Assembly: GCA_944351395.1 (NCBI GenBank)
Contig: CALVPP010000004.1
Span: 1-46,695, forward strand
Length of the DNA: 46,695 nt
From: an uncultured Bacilli bacterium
Lineage (GTDB): Bacteria > Bacillota_I > Bacilli_A > RFN20 > CAG-826
Reading direction: 5' to 3'
Made by a program: the position numbers and the translations under genes. Shown in pieces: positions 1-7,995 of this stretch. The notes below the pieces were generated by a model. That model did not search any database. It was not told the origin of the DNA and saw only the letters and a program-made list of their open reading frames with translations. Numbering within the stretch: the first letter of the stretch is position 1; every line of letters starts with the position of its first letter.

Positions 1-72
1 GTTATTAAGAATTGAACACCAAAAGAAGAAAAAGATTTCTTAACAGTTTATCTGTTACTTTCTAAATCCACT

Positions 73-120
73 AAAAAGGGGGTAAGTCACCTTATAGGTT
101 TCTTAACAGCCCCTTTTTTT
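73..120. terminator. Bidirectional terminator-like hairpin downstream of tyrS
   Basis: An A-rich/G-run arm at 73-82 pairs with a C-run/T-run arm at 109-120, leaving T tracts on both strands. The loop holds a smaller stem, ACCT/AGGT at 88-98. On the minus strand this lies 25 nt after the tyrS stop. A second hairpin (AACAG/CTGTT, 43-57) followed by a T-rich run on the minus strand may act as a back-up. The rest of 1-144 shows no gene. Confidence 0.6.
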
Positions 121-144
121 AATGCTACTAAAATTTGAGAAAAA

Positions 145-1401
145 TTAATAAGTTAATTTTACTAAATAGTAATTTTTCTTACCGCGTTTTAATAGATAAT
201 AAGTTGAATATAATGCATGTTCCTTAGAAATGATTAATTCACCATCTTTAATTTTTTCACCGTTCAGTTGAATCGAATTACCGTTGAGGAATTCTCTAGC
301 TTCTCTTTTTGATTTCGCTGCACCGACGACGATGAGTAAATCTTCTAATTTCATCTCTTCATTAATTTCGTGAATAAAAGAAGAAAACACTTCTTCGAGT
401 TGAGATTTATTTAAGGAAGTGACATCCCCGCTAAAGAGTATCTCGCTCATGCGTTTTGCTTCAAGAGCGCTTTCTTCACCATGAATTGTCTTCGTCACTT
501 CATAAGCTAGAGTGTTTTGAGCCAAACGAAGATGAGGTGCCTTTACATGCTCTTCACTAATTTTTTCAATTTCCTCTTTTGATAAGAAGGTGAATATCTT
601 TAAATAACGTAAAGCATCTTCATCAGTAGAGTTTACTAAATATTGATAAAGTTTATAAGGAGAAGTCAGCTCTTTATCTAAGAAAAGTGCGCCTTCTTCA
701 GATTTGCCAAATTTACGGCCGTCACTTCTCGTGATTAACGGGGCAGTAAGAACTTCAACATCTGCATCGGTTCCACGAACTTTTCTAATAAGTTCTAAGC
801 CACTTGTTAAATTACCCCATTGATCACTTCCACCAATTTGAATATGGCATTTTTTTTCGTCGTAAAGATGAAGAAAATCAATCGATTGTAAAATCATGTA
901 AGAAAATTCGCTATAAGAAATACCCGCACTCATTCTAGAGGCGATAATATCTTTTGATAACATGTAATTGATAGGGAAATATTTACCATAATTTCTTAAA
1001 AAATCGATGACAGTTAAATGGCCTAACCATTCATAATTATCGAGTAATTCACCTTTATTCTCATCTTCTAGGTCAAGGAATCTTTCTAGTTGTCTCTTAA
1101 TAGATGCGCGATTATTTTCTAACGTCTTTACGTCTAATAAGTTTCTTTCTTGTGATTTACCACTAGGATCACCAATCATGCCAGTTACACCACCGACGAG
1201 AGCGATGATTTTATGGCCGGCACGTTGTAAACGCATCAAAATAGAAATCATGACGAAATTTCCTAAGTGCATACTTTTGGCACTAGGATCAAAACCACAA
1301 TATATAGTCTGCTTATTTTCTAGTAATTTTTTTAACGCTTCTTCGTTAGAGCAATCTTTTACAAGACCACGCCACTTCAATTCTTCTAAAATATTTTCCA
1401 T
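145..1401 (-). CDS. tyrS: Tyrosyl-tRNA synthetase
   Basis: Charges tRNA-Tyr with tyrosine in the cytoplasm. It is a class I synthetase of 418 residues from the chosen start, the usual bacterial size. The HIGH-type signature is HLGN at residues 45-48 and the KMSKS-type loop is KFGKS at 230-234. The tyrosine-site region reads QIGGSDQWGN, and a C-terminal S4-like RNA-binding segment (EDLLIVVGAAKSKREAREFL) follows. An ATG 36 nt further upstream is in frame, but the start at 1401 has an AAGGGG ribosome-binding site 8 nt before it and gives the normal N-terminus. It is the last gene of the coaX-pncB operon, 22 nt after the pncB stop. No T-box leader precedes it, as expected for an internal operon gene. 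Confidence 0.96.
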   Translation of the reverse strand: MENILEELKWRGLVKDCSNEEALKKLLENKQTIYCGFDPSAKSMHLGNFVMISILMRLQRAGHKIIALVGGVTGMIGDPSGKSQERNLLDVKTLENNRASIKRQLERFLDLEDENKGELLDNYEWLGHLTVIDFLRNYGKYFPINYMLSKDIIASRMSAGISYSEFSYMILQSIDFLHLYDEKKCHIQIGGSDQWGNLTSGLELIRKVRGTDADVEVLTAPLITRSDGRKFGKSEEGALFLDKELTSPYKLYQYLVNSTDEDALRYLKIFTFLSKEEIEKISEEHVKAPHLRLAQNTLAYEVTKTIHGEESALEAKRMSEILFSGDVTSLNKSQLEEVFSSFIHEINEEMKLEDLLIVVGAAKSKREAREFLNGNSIQLNGEKIKDGELIISKEHALYSTYYLLKRGKKNYYLVKLTY

Positions 1402-1423
1402 TCTCGTTTCCCCTTCTTTCATA

Positions 1424-2527
1424 TTATAAACTTTCAATTGGATAAGGCACTTTTTTTAGACGAGTTGAAGGAATATTATGTCTCCCTTCTTTCGCTTGTG
1501 GTTTACCATCTAACATGACTAAATCACCTGTAAAGCCGCAAGTCATATTATTGACGAAGCTAGTTCCAACTCCGTAAGTATCAACTGGTACTCCTTCTTT
1601 TGTCCATTCATCAATCTTTTCTTTATTGAAAGAACTAGAGACAATAATTTTTACGTGTTGATATCCTTCTTTATCTAGTTCGGCACGTAGAGCATAAATT
1701 AGTTGTTTACATACACCATGTGGGTCAAATCCACTCGTATCTTTATCATCGAAATAATGATCGACGAGAGATTTTGATGTATCAACACGTACAGCATTTA
1801 ATTTATCACCTAAATGTCTTGCTAAAAGCAAAGAATCACGAACGACGTTGTTATGATAATCTATGAGAGCAGTCAACTTTTCATTAGGATAAGCTTTCAA
1901 GTAGGCTTCGCTTGCTTTGATGATATCTCCATCACAAATTTCGATGAGAGCGTGTGGCATGGTACCTACACCTTTTCCTCCCCACCAATACCCTTGTGCA
2001 TCAGTGGATACTCTATCTATGCCTGCGACATAAGTTGCATAACCATCACCTATCTGAGTAAGATAGTCATCTTGACGATCCGCCATCGAGAAAACAGGAA
2101 CTCCTCTTGCCGCCAAAAGAACTTCGTGAACATTCGTAGCGACGCTCGTGCGTCGAGCGAGGATGCCATCGATGAGAGATTCTAAGAAACCAAAATCTTC
2201 ATAACGACCTGTTATTTTTAAAACTGGCTCATTAGCTTCAATCATATCGCCATCTTCAAGAGCATAAATTTCTAAATCTTTTGGACGATGTGCAAAAGTA
2301 TGAATGAGTGCAATGGCTTCGTCAAGGCCACAGACCATCGCACTTTCCCTTCTTTGAAAAAATTGCATCGTCACAACATGATTCGGCAATAATTTTTTCA
2401 CGATTTCATGAGATTTTAAAAAGTAATTAGCGCTATAGAAGCCATCGGCAATTCTTTTATCAAATTTGAACGTTTTATTCGTAAGTCGCGCTATTTTGCC
2501 GTGTTTTTTAAGCTCAATCTCTTCCAT
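1424..2527 (-). CDS. pncB: Nicotinate phosphoribosyltransferase
   Basis: Makes nicotinate mononucleotide from nicotinate and PRPP in the NAD salvage route. At 367 residues it is the short form common in Bacilli and Mollicutes rather than the roughly 480-residue form. Supporting segments include the N-terminal FDKRIADGFYSANYFLK, the QFFQRRESAMVCGLDEA stretch, and the C-terminal YGVGTSFVNN and DLVMLDGKPQAKEGRHN regions typical of the family. The ATG start overlaps the end of the M42 peptidase gene by 14 nt and has AAGGAAA as ribosome-binding site inside that gene, so the two are probably translationally coupled. Family assignment is firm; preference for nicotinate over nicotinamide rests on the family and was not tested. 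Confidence 0.92.
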   Translation of the reverse strand: MEEIELKKHGKIARLTNKTFKFDKRIADGFYSANYFLKSHEIVKKLLPNHVVTMQFFQRRESAMVCGLDEAIALIHTFAHRPKDLEIYALEDGDMIEANEPVLKITGRYEDFGFLESLIDGILARRTSVATNVHEVLLAARGVPVFSMADRQDDYLTQIGDGYATYVAGIDRVSTDAQGYWWGGKGVGTMPHALIEICDGDIIKASEAYLKAYPNEKLTALIDYHNNVVRDSLLLARHLGDKLNAVRVDTSKSLVDHYFDDKDTSGFDPHGVCKQLIYALRAELDKEGYQHVKIIVSSSFNKEKIDEWTKEGVPVDTYGVGTSFVNNMTCGFTGDLVMLDGKPQAKEGRHNIPSTRLKKVPYPIESL

Positions 2528-3602
2528 AAACCGTTTCCTTTCTTAACTCTTCAATTTTCTTTGCGTCTATTTTTTTCATAATAGCAACGAGGCTTAAACG
2601 AGCGCTTTCATAATCTCTTCCATCGATGATACTTGATGGAGAATGAATGTTTCTCGCGACAACACAATGTGATAAAACTAATATTCCATCGTGTGACATT
2701 TGAACTTCACTCGCATCTGTTCTACCAGGCGAAGTAAAGAATTGCGAAGGTAATTTAAGTTCGTCTAGCGTGTCTTGTTGCAATCTTAGCAAAGGACGAT
2801 TTGCGACAGTCCCTCGATCTAAATATCTAAGAAGGACACCATCACCTAATCGACCATTATCATTTTTACTACCGCTTTGATCATTAGCAGGCGAACAATC
2901 TAAGACGATGCATATATCAGGTCTTACCATATGAGATAAAGTAATAGCACCTCTACATCCTACCTCTTCTTGAACAGTTGCACCAACGTAAAGGTCGAAA
3001 GGTAATTTTTCATCCTTTAATGCATCTAATAAATCTAAACCTAATGCGCAACCATAACGATTATCAAACGCCTTAGCCATGAAACGATTACTACTAAGTT
3101 TAATGAATCGCCCTTCTTCCACAATCATATCATTAGGACATACTCCTTTTTTAATCGCTTCTTTATCACTTGTAAAACCAAAATCCAAATAAAGATCACT
3201 AGATTTTAAAGTGTCTTTAGTCCCAAGATGAGGCGCAAGAGCGCTTATCGTTCCATAAAATGTCTTGTTATTACGTGTCTTCAAAATAAGACGTGAGCTA
3301 GGCAATCTAGATAAAGTTAAACCACCAATTGTATTTACTAAAATAAAGCCATTTTTTAAAATTTGTTTCACGACGAAACCAACTTCATCCATATGGCTGA
3401 TAACTAGCACTTTCGGCGCGTTCTTAAGATCGCTTTTCTTCAAAGCAACAATCGAACCTAATTCATCATATTTAACTTCTAATCCTAACTTAGTATATGC
3501 ATTTTTTAGATAATTTCGCACTTCATCTTCTTTTCCACTTATCGCACATAATTGAGTTAAGTCTTTCAAATATTTAATGCTTGTTTTCAATATCTTCAGC
3601 AT
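2514..3602 (-). CDS. M42 family metallo-aminopeptidase
   Basis: Cytoplasmic dinuclear-metal peptidase of the glutamyl-aminopeptidase/endoglucanase M family, removing N-terminal residues from peptides. It has 362 residues, normal for the family. Visible metal ligands and catalytic residues: H70 in ISHMDEVGF, D180 in KAFDNRYG, the glutamate pair E212-E213 in VQEEVGCRGA, D235 in VLDCSPAND and H320 in RNIHSPSS. The start overlaps the trmB end by 29 nt, an unusually long overlap. It is supported by a perfect GGAGG 7 nt upstream inside trmB. Together with the PepV domain two genes upstream it suggests peptide use. True substrate preference cannot be read from the sequence. Confidence 0.9.
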   Translation of the reverse strand: MLKILKTSIKYLKDLTQLCAISGKEDEVRNYLKNAYTKLGLEVKYDELGSIVALKKSDLKNAPKVLVISHMDEVGFVVKQILKNGFILVNTIGGLTLSRLPSSRLILKTRNNKTFYGTISALAPHLGTKDTLKSSDLYLDFGFTSDKEAIKKGVCPNDMIVEEGRFIKLSSNRFMAKAFDNRYGCALGLDLLDALKDEKLPFDLYVGATVQEEVGCRGAITLSHMVRPDICIVLDCSPANDQSGSKNDNGRLGDGVLLRYLDRGTVANRPLLRLQQDTLDELKLPSQFFTSPGRTDASEVQMSHDGILVLSHCVVARNIHSPSSIIDGRDYESARLSLVAIMKKIDAKKIEELRKETVYGRD

Positions 3603-4212
3603 ACATTACCTCCACTTTATATATAGTTTTTCCATCCGAGCGATATTTCATCTCATAAGCACTCATTGGTTCGGAAGAAATTTTTAAATTTCTATCCACG
3701 CTTAATATCTTAAGATGAAGAGAGGAAAAAGTCACTAAACTATCTTCTAAGAAATCTAAATTATCAGTTTTTAATATGACTTTTCCGTCTTTCTTTAAAA
3801 TTGTTCTATATAAGGACATGAAAATAGGAGCAGTGAGACGGCGTTTATTGTGTCTCTTTTTTGGCCATGGGTCAGGAAAATTTAAATAAATGACATCAAA
3901 TTTTAGTCCTAATTCCTCACATATTATCAATTCTTTTGCGTCTTTTATGAGAAACGAGACATTCTCTAATTCATCATCAATGCATTTTTTCATAGCTACG
4001 GCTCCGCAATTAGGATTTACTTCTACGCCAGTGAAAAATATTTCTTTATTAGACTTCGCAAAAGCGTGAAGAAAGTCGCCTTTTCCCATACCAATTTCTA
4101 AAATGTGGTGAGTAAAATGATGATATTTTGTAATAGATGTTTCGCTAAACATATCATATTGTGCATTTTCCAAAATGTAAGGTTTTGCCCAAGGTTTAAA
4201 TTTTTGTCTCAT
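3574..4212 (-). CDS. trmB: tRNA (guanine-46-N7)-methyltransferase
   Basis: SAM-dependent enzyme that methylates N7 of G46 in the tRNA variable loop. It has 212 residues. The SAM-binding loop is LEIGMGKGDF at about residues 38-47, and the family signature FPDPWPKKRHNKRR covers about 112-125, including the catalytic aspartate. The start codon overlaps the stop of the upstream transporter-peptidase fusion as ATGA (4209-4212), the classic coupling arrangement. No sign of degeneration. Confidence 0.95.
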   Translation of the reverse strand: MRQKFKPWAKPYILENAQYDMFSETSITKYHHFTHHILEIGMGKGDFLHAFAKSNKEIFFTGVEVNPNCGAVAMKKCIDDELENVSFLIKDAKELIICEELGLKFDVIYLNFPDPWPKKRHNKRRLTAPIFMSLYRTILKKDGKVILKTDNLDFLEDSLVTFSSLHLKILSVDRNLKISSEPMSAYEMKYRSDGKTIYKVEVMYAEDIENKH

Positions 4213-6158
4213 TTTTCCATCAAATCCTTTAAAGCGTGATAGTAAATAGCCATCGCTTTTTTCATTTCATCCAAATGATATACTTCATCTGCATCGTGCA
4301 TATGATAATCTTTTGAAGGCTCAGCTGGACCAAAAGCTACGCAGTTTTTCACTTCTTTAGCGTAAGTTCCTCCGCCTATTGCTAATGGTTTAGTTAATTT
4401 ATCTCCACTTACTTTTTGATAAGCATTTAATAATGTTTGTACAAGTTCACCTTCAGGATTTATATACAATGGTTTGGCATAACTATCTTCATGAAAAATC
4501 CAGCCATCTAAACTATTTAATCTTTTAATAACTTCATCATACGTGATAGTGTTCGGATGACGATAATCAATACTTAAAGTTAATGTTTTACCATCATAAT
4601 GAGCTTTACCAATATTTAAAGATGTAGAACCTAACTTATCATCTTTAACATAAATACCCAATTTTTCTCCTTCTTGATCTATTAAATTTTCATAGACTCG
4701 CATTAATGCATCATCACTAGTGAACATAGCGATGTATTTAATTGCTTTTAAAAAAGCATTATCTCCTAACTTAGGAGTAGAACCATGAGCGGCTTTACCA
4801 AATATTGTCACTACCTTATTATCGAAAACAAAGTTTACATTATTATCATCTAGATAATTGATAAATTTTTCTTCATCTTCTTTAAGAGTAATATGAGCCT
4901 TTTCAATGCAAACATTAAAGGCGACGCCAGCATCTATAGAACTAACTAAGGGTAAAGACATTTCTTTGCTCAAAGTAAAATGTAAAATACCTTTTTCACT
5001 ATAAATTAAAGGAAAGTCAGCATCTGGTGTAAAGGCATATTTTGGACTCTCTTTTTTTAACGTCTCAAAATAATAATTTAAACAAGAAGACCCTCTTTCT
5101 TCATCGCCACCAATGACGAGGCGTAACTCATAATTTTTAATTAAACCTTCATCTAACAACGCTTTTAAAGTGTAGAGCGTCATGACTAATGGTCCTTTAT
5201 CATCGATGACTCCTCTTCCATAAATATCATTACCTTCGATATGCAATTGATATGGTTCATGATGCCACTTACCTTCTGCACTGACGACATCAGTATGAGC
5301 GAAAATACCAATAATTGGTCCTGTACCACCGACGATGATTTCTAAAACTCTATTATCGTAAATCGTCGCACTTTTAAAGCCGAGATTTGAAGCTTCTTTT
5401 TTTAGATATGACAACGCTTCGCTTACTTTTTTCCCATAAGGATGTTCTTTTGAAACACTTTTCTCATCATAAACGCTAGGTATGGCAATCAATTCCCCTA
5501 AGGTTTTCAACATTTCTTTCATCGATTTATCGATGAAATCCGGTATTAATTTCATTTCTTTTTTCTCCTTCTTTTCATATATTTTTAATTTACTCGCTGG
5601 TTTTAATAAAGGTATGCCAATAGTTGGAGTAAGAATAGCCGCTAAAAGTAATTCAACGACGCAGTTAATCGTAAATATCGCACTAATAATAGTAAAAAAG
5701 GTCGTGCCTTCATCGTCCATGAACGCATAGAGCAAAGGAATGACCATCGCTGTATGAAGCAAAGTTAATAGTGCACTTTCGATAGCGGTCATCACCCCTA
5801 AAGTCGCTTTATTTTTCATTTTTGATTTCGTCATCGTAAAAATAAATCCTGCTAATAAGCCAAAGATAAAGCGAGGCAAAACAGATATGAGAGGATTGAT
5901 AAAATATGCATCCGCTACACCAGCTGGCATCGTTAATGCCTTAAATAATGAACATAAACCAAAAGCGATGCCGAATATTGCTCCTTCCACCCATCCAAAT
6001 AAGAAAGCACCTAACAGGACGATGAGGTGAATCGTCGTGATGGAAATAGGACCGATGGTGATAAAACCAAGATTAGGTACAAATGTGAAAAGAGCAATCA
6101 AAGCGATAAATATCGCATCGACGCTCATCCGCCTAATTTTTCTATCTGTTCTGTTCAT
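4209..6158 (-). CDS. Fusion of ECF-transporter S component and PepV-type dipeptidase
   Basis: One open frame of 649 residues joins two proteins that are normally separate. Residues 1 to about 190 form a hydrophobic six-helix substrate-binding S component of an energy-coupling-factor vitamin importer (pfam12822-like), with segments such as TTIHLIVLLGAFLFGW and FINPLISVLPRFIFG. Residues about 202-649 are an M20 dipeptidase of the PepV/Sapep type. Its metal-site motifs are HTDVV, GVIDDKGP, GGDEERGSS, TPDADFP and GGTYAKEV, with the C-terminal MHDADEVYHLDEM. Met202 (ATG at 5553-5555) is preceded by AAGGAG 9 nt upstream, so a free dipeptidase could also be made. The gene overlaps coaX by 17 nt and trmB by 4 nt. 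The coaX link makes pantothenate a reasonable, unproven guess for the transported compound. An even number of membrane helices would place the peptidase in the cytoplasm. Confidence 0.85.
   Translation of the reverse strand: MNRTDRKIRRMSVDAIFIALIALFTFVPNLGFITIGPISITTIHLIVLLGAFLFGWVEGAIFGIAFGLCSLFKALTMPAGVADAYFINPLISVLPRFIFGLLAGFIFTMTKSKMKNKATLGVMTAIESALLTLLHTAMVIPLLYAFMDDEGTTFFTIISAIFTINCVVELLLAAILTPTIGIPLLKPASKLKIYEKKEKKEMKLIPDFIDKSMKEMLKTLGELIAIPSVYDEKSVSKEHPYGKKVSEALSYLKKEASNLGFKSATIYDNRVLEIIVGGTGPIIGIFAHTDVVSAEGKWHHEPYQLHIEGNDIYGRGVIDDKGPLVMTLYTLKALLDEGLIKNYELRLVIGGDEERGSSCLNYYFETLKKESPKYAFTPDADFPLIYSEKGILHFTLSKEMSLPLVSSIDAGVAFNVCIEKAHITLKEDEEKFINYLDDNNVNFVFDNKVVTIFGKAAHGSTPKLGDNAFLKAIKYIAMFTSDDALMRVYENLIDQEGEKLGIYVKDDKLGSTSLNIGKAHYDGKTLTLSIDYRHPNTITYDEVIKRLNSLDGWIFHEDSYAKPLYINPEGELVQTLLNAYQKVSGDKLTKPLAIGGGTYAKEVKNCVAFGPAEPSKDYHMHDADEVYHLDEMKKAMAIYYHALKDLMEK
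5553..5570 (-). promoter_or_regulatory. Internal ribosome-binding site and start codon in the fusion gene
   Basis: Inside the fusion reading frame, on the minus strand, AAGGAG is followed by 9 nt and ATG (5553-5555, Met202), exactly at the junction between the membrane part and the dipeptidase part. This is what a stand-alone pepV start would look like. It suggests either a relic of two coupled genes or dual translation. Confidence 0.55.
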
Positions 6159-6906
6159 AAATATTATAAAGTCCTTTTAAAACGAGGTGATGGTCGAACA
6201 AATATTCGTTTCCGAGCGTTCCTTCTAATATATTAGAATATCCACCAGTAATAATTTTATGAGTTTTATATCCTAATTCTTTTTCAACCATATTTACCAA
6301 ACCTTCAATAAGGGCAATCGTCCCATTCACTGCTCCTGACTTTAAAGATTCAATCGTATTTTTTCCGATGACGTGTTCTGGTTTATCAAAAGAAATATCC
6401 ATCAGTAGAGCGGCTTTCTCAGCTAGTGCATCAAAACTTACCTGGACACCAGGATAGATGATGCATCCGACGAGATCGCTCATCTTATCTATGACGATAA
6501 ACTTCGTCGCGGTTCCTAAATCTATGATAATAGAAGGAAATAAATTTAATTTTTTCGCTCCAACCGCACTACACAATAAATCTTGTCCTAATTCTTGCGG
6601 ATGATCTATTTTTAATCTAATACCACTCTTTAAGTGTCTGGACAATAGAATTGGTGTCTTATGGAAGGTTTTTTCTAACGCTCGCGCAATTCTTTTGCTA
6701 ATCGATGGGACGACACTAGCGATTACTATATCTTCGATTTCTTCATCCTTTATACCAATTCCATTTTTAAGTGATTGAAACCCTATCGCATATTCATCAC
6801 CAGTTTTTAAAACATTTGTATTGAAAAGAAACGTTTTAATAATGTGACCTTCTTCAATAATTCCTAAATCGATCGCGGTATTACCGATATCTACGACGAT
6901 GACCAT
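6142..6906 (-). CDS. coaX: Type III pantothenate kinase
   Basis: Phosphorylates pantothenate in the first step of coenzyme A synthesis. It has 254 residues and the ASKHA fold. The N-terminal phosphate-binding motif is DIGNT at 6-10, the HPQELGQD segment at 102-109 carries the catalytic aspartate D109, and DLGTATKF lies at 129-136. The usual arginine after that aspartate is leucine here, a small deviation. The ATG has a strong GGAGG 7 nt upstream. First gene of the operon ending at tyrS. The next gene begins inside its last codons, tying CoA synthesis to the ECF-S protein. Confidence 0.93.
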   Translation of the reverse strand: MVIVVDIGNTAIDLGIIEEGHIIKTFLFNTNVLKTGDEYAIGFQSLKNGIGIKDEEIEDIVIASVVPSISKRIARALEKTFHKTPILLSRHLKSGIRLKIDHPQELGQDLLCSAVGAKKLNLFPSIIIDLGTATKFIVIDKMSDLVGCIIYPGVQVSFDALAEKAALLMDISFDKPEHVIGKNTIESLKSGAVNGTIALIEGLVNMVEKELGYKTHKIITGGYSNILEGTLGNEYLFDHHLVLKGLYNIYEQNR

Positions 6907-6958
6907 AATTTTACCTCCGCTACAATCTCAGTACGTGTGAGTATCGTGCCTGTCATTT

Positions 6959-6986
6959 ATTATAATGAAATACAATTGTTATTCAA
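6959..6986 (-). promoter_or_regulatory. Promoter of the coaX operon
   Basis: On the minus strand TTGAAT (6981-6986) and TATAAT (6959-6964) are separated by 16 bp, giving a leader of about 45 nt with GGAGG before coaX. Its -35 box abuts the -35 box of the divergent lipoprotein gene. Confidence 0.6.
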
Positions 6987-6990
6987 TTGT
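6972..6990. repeat. Inverted repeat between divergent promoters
   Basis: Perfect 7-bp inverted repeat, ACAATTG, 5-nt spacer TTATT, CAATTGT. It covers the -35 boxes of both the coaX operon and the divergent lipoprotein gene. The position fits a repressor operator, but no regulator is encoded nearby. Confidence 0.4.
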
Positions 6991-7004
6991 CAAAAAGATA
7001 TAAT
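6976..7004 (+). promoter_or_regulatory. Promoter of lipoprotein gene, predicted leaderless
   Basis: TTGTTA (6976-6981), 17-bp spacer, TATAAT (6999-7004): a near-consensus housekeeping promoter. Only 7 nt separate the -10 box from the ATG at 7012, so transcription should begin at or one base before the start codon. No Shine-Dalgarno sequence is present. Confidence 0.65.
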
Positions 7005-7011
7005 CATAACC

Positions 7012-7995
7012 ATGAAAAAGAAGTTAATTTTCCTATTACTAGCCGCAATGACTATGACGAGTTGTGCTGAACCAGCTTATCTAGAAGAAAAAGCTGAACA
7101 ATTGCAAAGTGAATTGTCTTCCCTTGCACAAGATTACTTGTCTGATTTATCACGCTTAGAATATGCTATCGACAATTTAAATTTAGCCAGTTTGACATAT
7201 GATCAAGACGATTTAAGCAAAGATGCAATAGAAATTGAAATTAAAGATGACGATGAAAATCGTTATGCAATGCATCATAAAGAAATTTATGATGATAAAA
7301 CTGTCACTATGACTCAAGGAGAAATGTATGTGAGAGCAAGTTTGCTAACTAGTTTTTTATCGCCGCTTATCAATTTGACTTATTATAGTGATGAACAAAA
7401 CCAAATGTACGTACACTTTATCGATACATCCATTCTCGAAATAGCATCCTTACTTTTAGAAACTTATCTAGGTGCTAGTGTCACTTACCCAGAAAATGGA
7501 AAAGTTCATATCGATTTATCGAGATTAACAAATGATAATAATTTGCCTTCCTTTGGTGTAAGAACAATTTTTAACATCATCGACCTCATGCCTACACCTT
7601 ATAGTTATGAAATCGCAGAGAAAACAATTTTACAATTTTCATTATCGAAGAGATTTCTCGCTATCATGAGTGCGGAAATTGAACTCGAAGCAGAAGGAAA
7701 AACCTATAAAGATGAATCTCAAACTGCATTTAATAATCGTGTAGATACAATTTATGAGAATTTAAAAGATACGAACTTAAATTATTTTTACCTCGATTTT
7801 TATTATGATAAAAATGGCATTGAAAAATTTTATGTAAGTATCGACTTAAGCCAAAACATCACAAATGATAATGGCAACTATGAAAGCGATATGTCTTTAG
7901 ACTTCGATACGATCATTCTTAATAAAAACGAGGATGTCATCATGGACATCCCCACCGATTTAAATGAGTATGGTGAGATTAACGTCAATTTATGA
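7012..7995 (+). CDS. Predicted lipoprotein of unknown function
   Basis: A 327-residue protein with a lipoprotein signal: MKKK, a hydrophobic stretch, then TMTSC with the lipidated cysteine at about residue 18. It should be anchored on the outer face of the membrane. A longer in-frame start exists at 6937 but would bury the signal peptide and overlap the promoter, so 7012 is chosen. The rest is acidic and mixed alpha/beta by appearance, with an early coiled-coil-like part ([19 protein letters not shown]). No recognised domain or catalytic motif. Its 3' end overlaps the leuS 3' end by 11 nt on the opposite strand. Its stop is TGA. I do not recognise the family. Confidence 0.85.
   Translation: MKKKLIFLLLAAMTMTSCAEPAYLEEKAEQLQSELSSLAQDYLSDLSRLEYAIDNLNLASLTYDQDDLSKDAIEIEIKDDDENRYAMHHKEIYDDKTVTMTQGEMYVRASLLTSFLSPLINLTYYSDEQNQMYVHFIDTSILEIASLLLETYLGASVTYPENGKVHIDLSRLTNDNNLPSFGVRTIFNIIDLMPTPYSYEIAEKTILQFSLSKRFLAIMSAEIELEAEGKTYKDESQTAFNNRVDTIYENLKDTNLNYFYLDFYYDKNGIEKFYVSIDLSQNITNDNGNYESDMSLDFDTIILNKNEDVIMDIPTDLNEYGEINVNL

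Noticed and set aside
1402-1437. N-terminal extension of tyrS to an upstream ATG
   Set aside because: The downstream ATG at 1401 has a good AAGGGG and gives the family's usual N-terminus; the extension would also overlap pncB.
7928-7950. GGATGTC/GACATCC hairpin near the end of the lipoprotein gene as a terminator
   Set aside because: No T tract follows on either strand and it lies within coding sequence.
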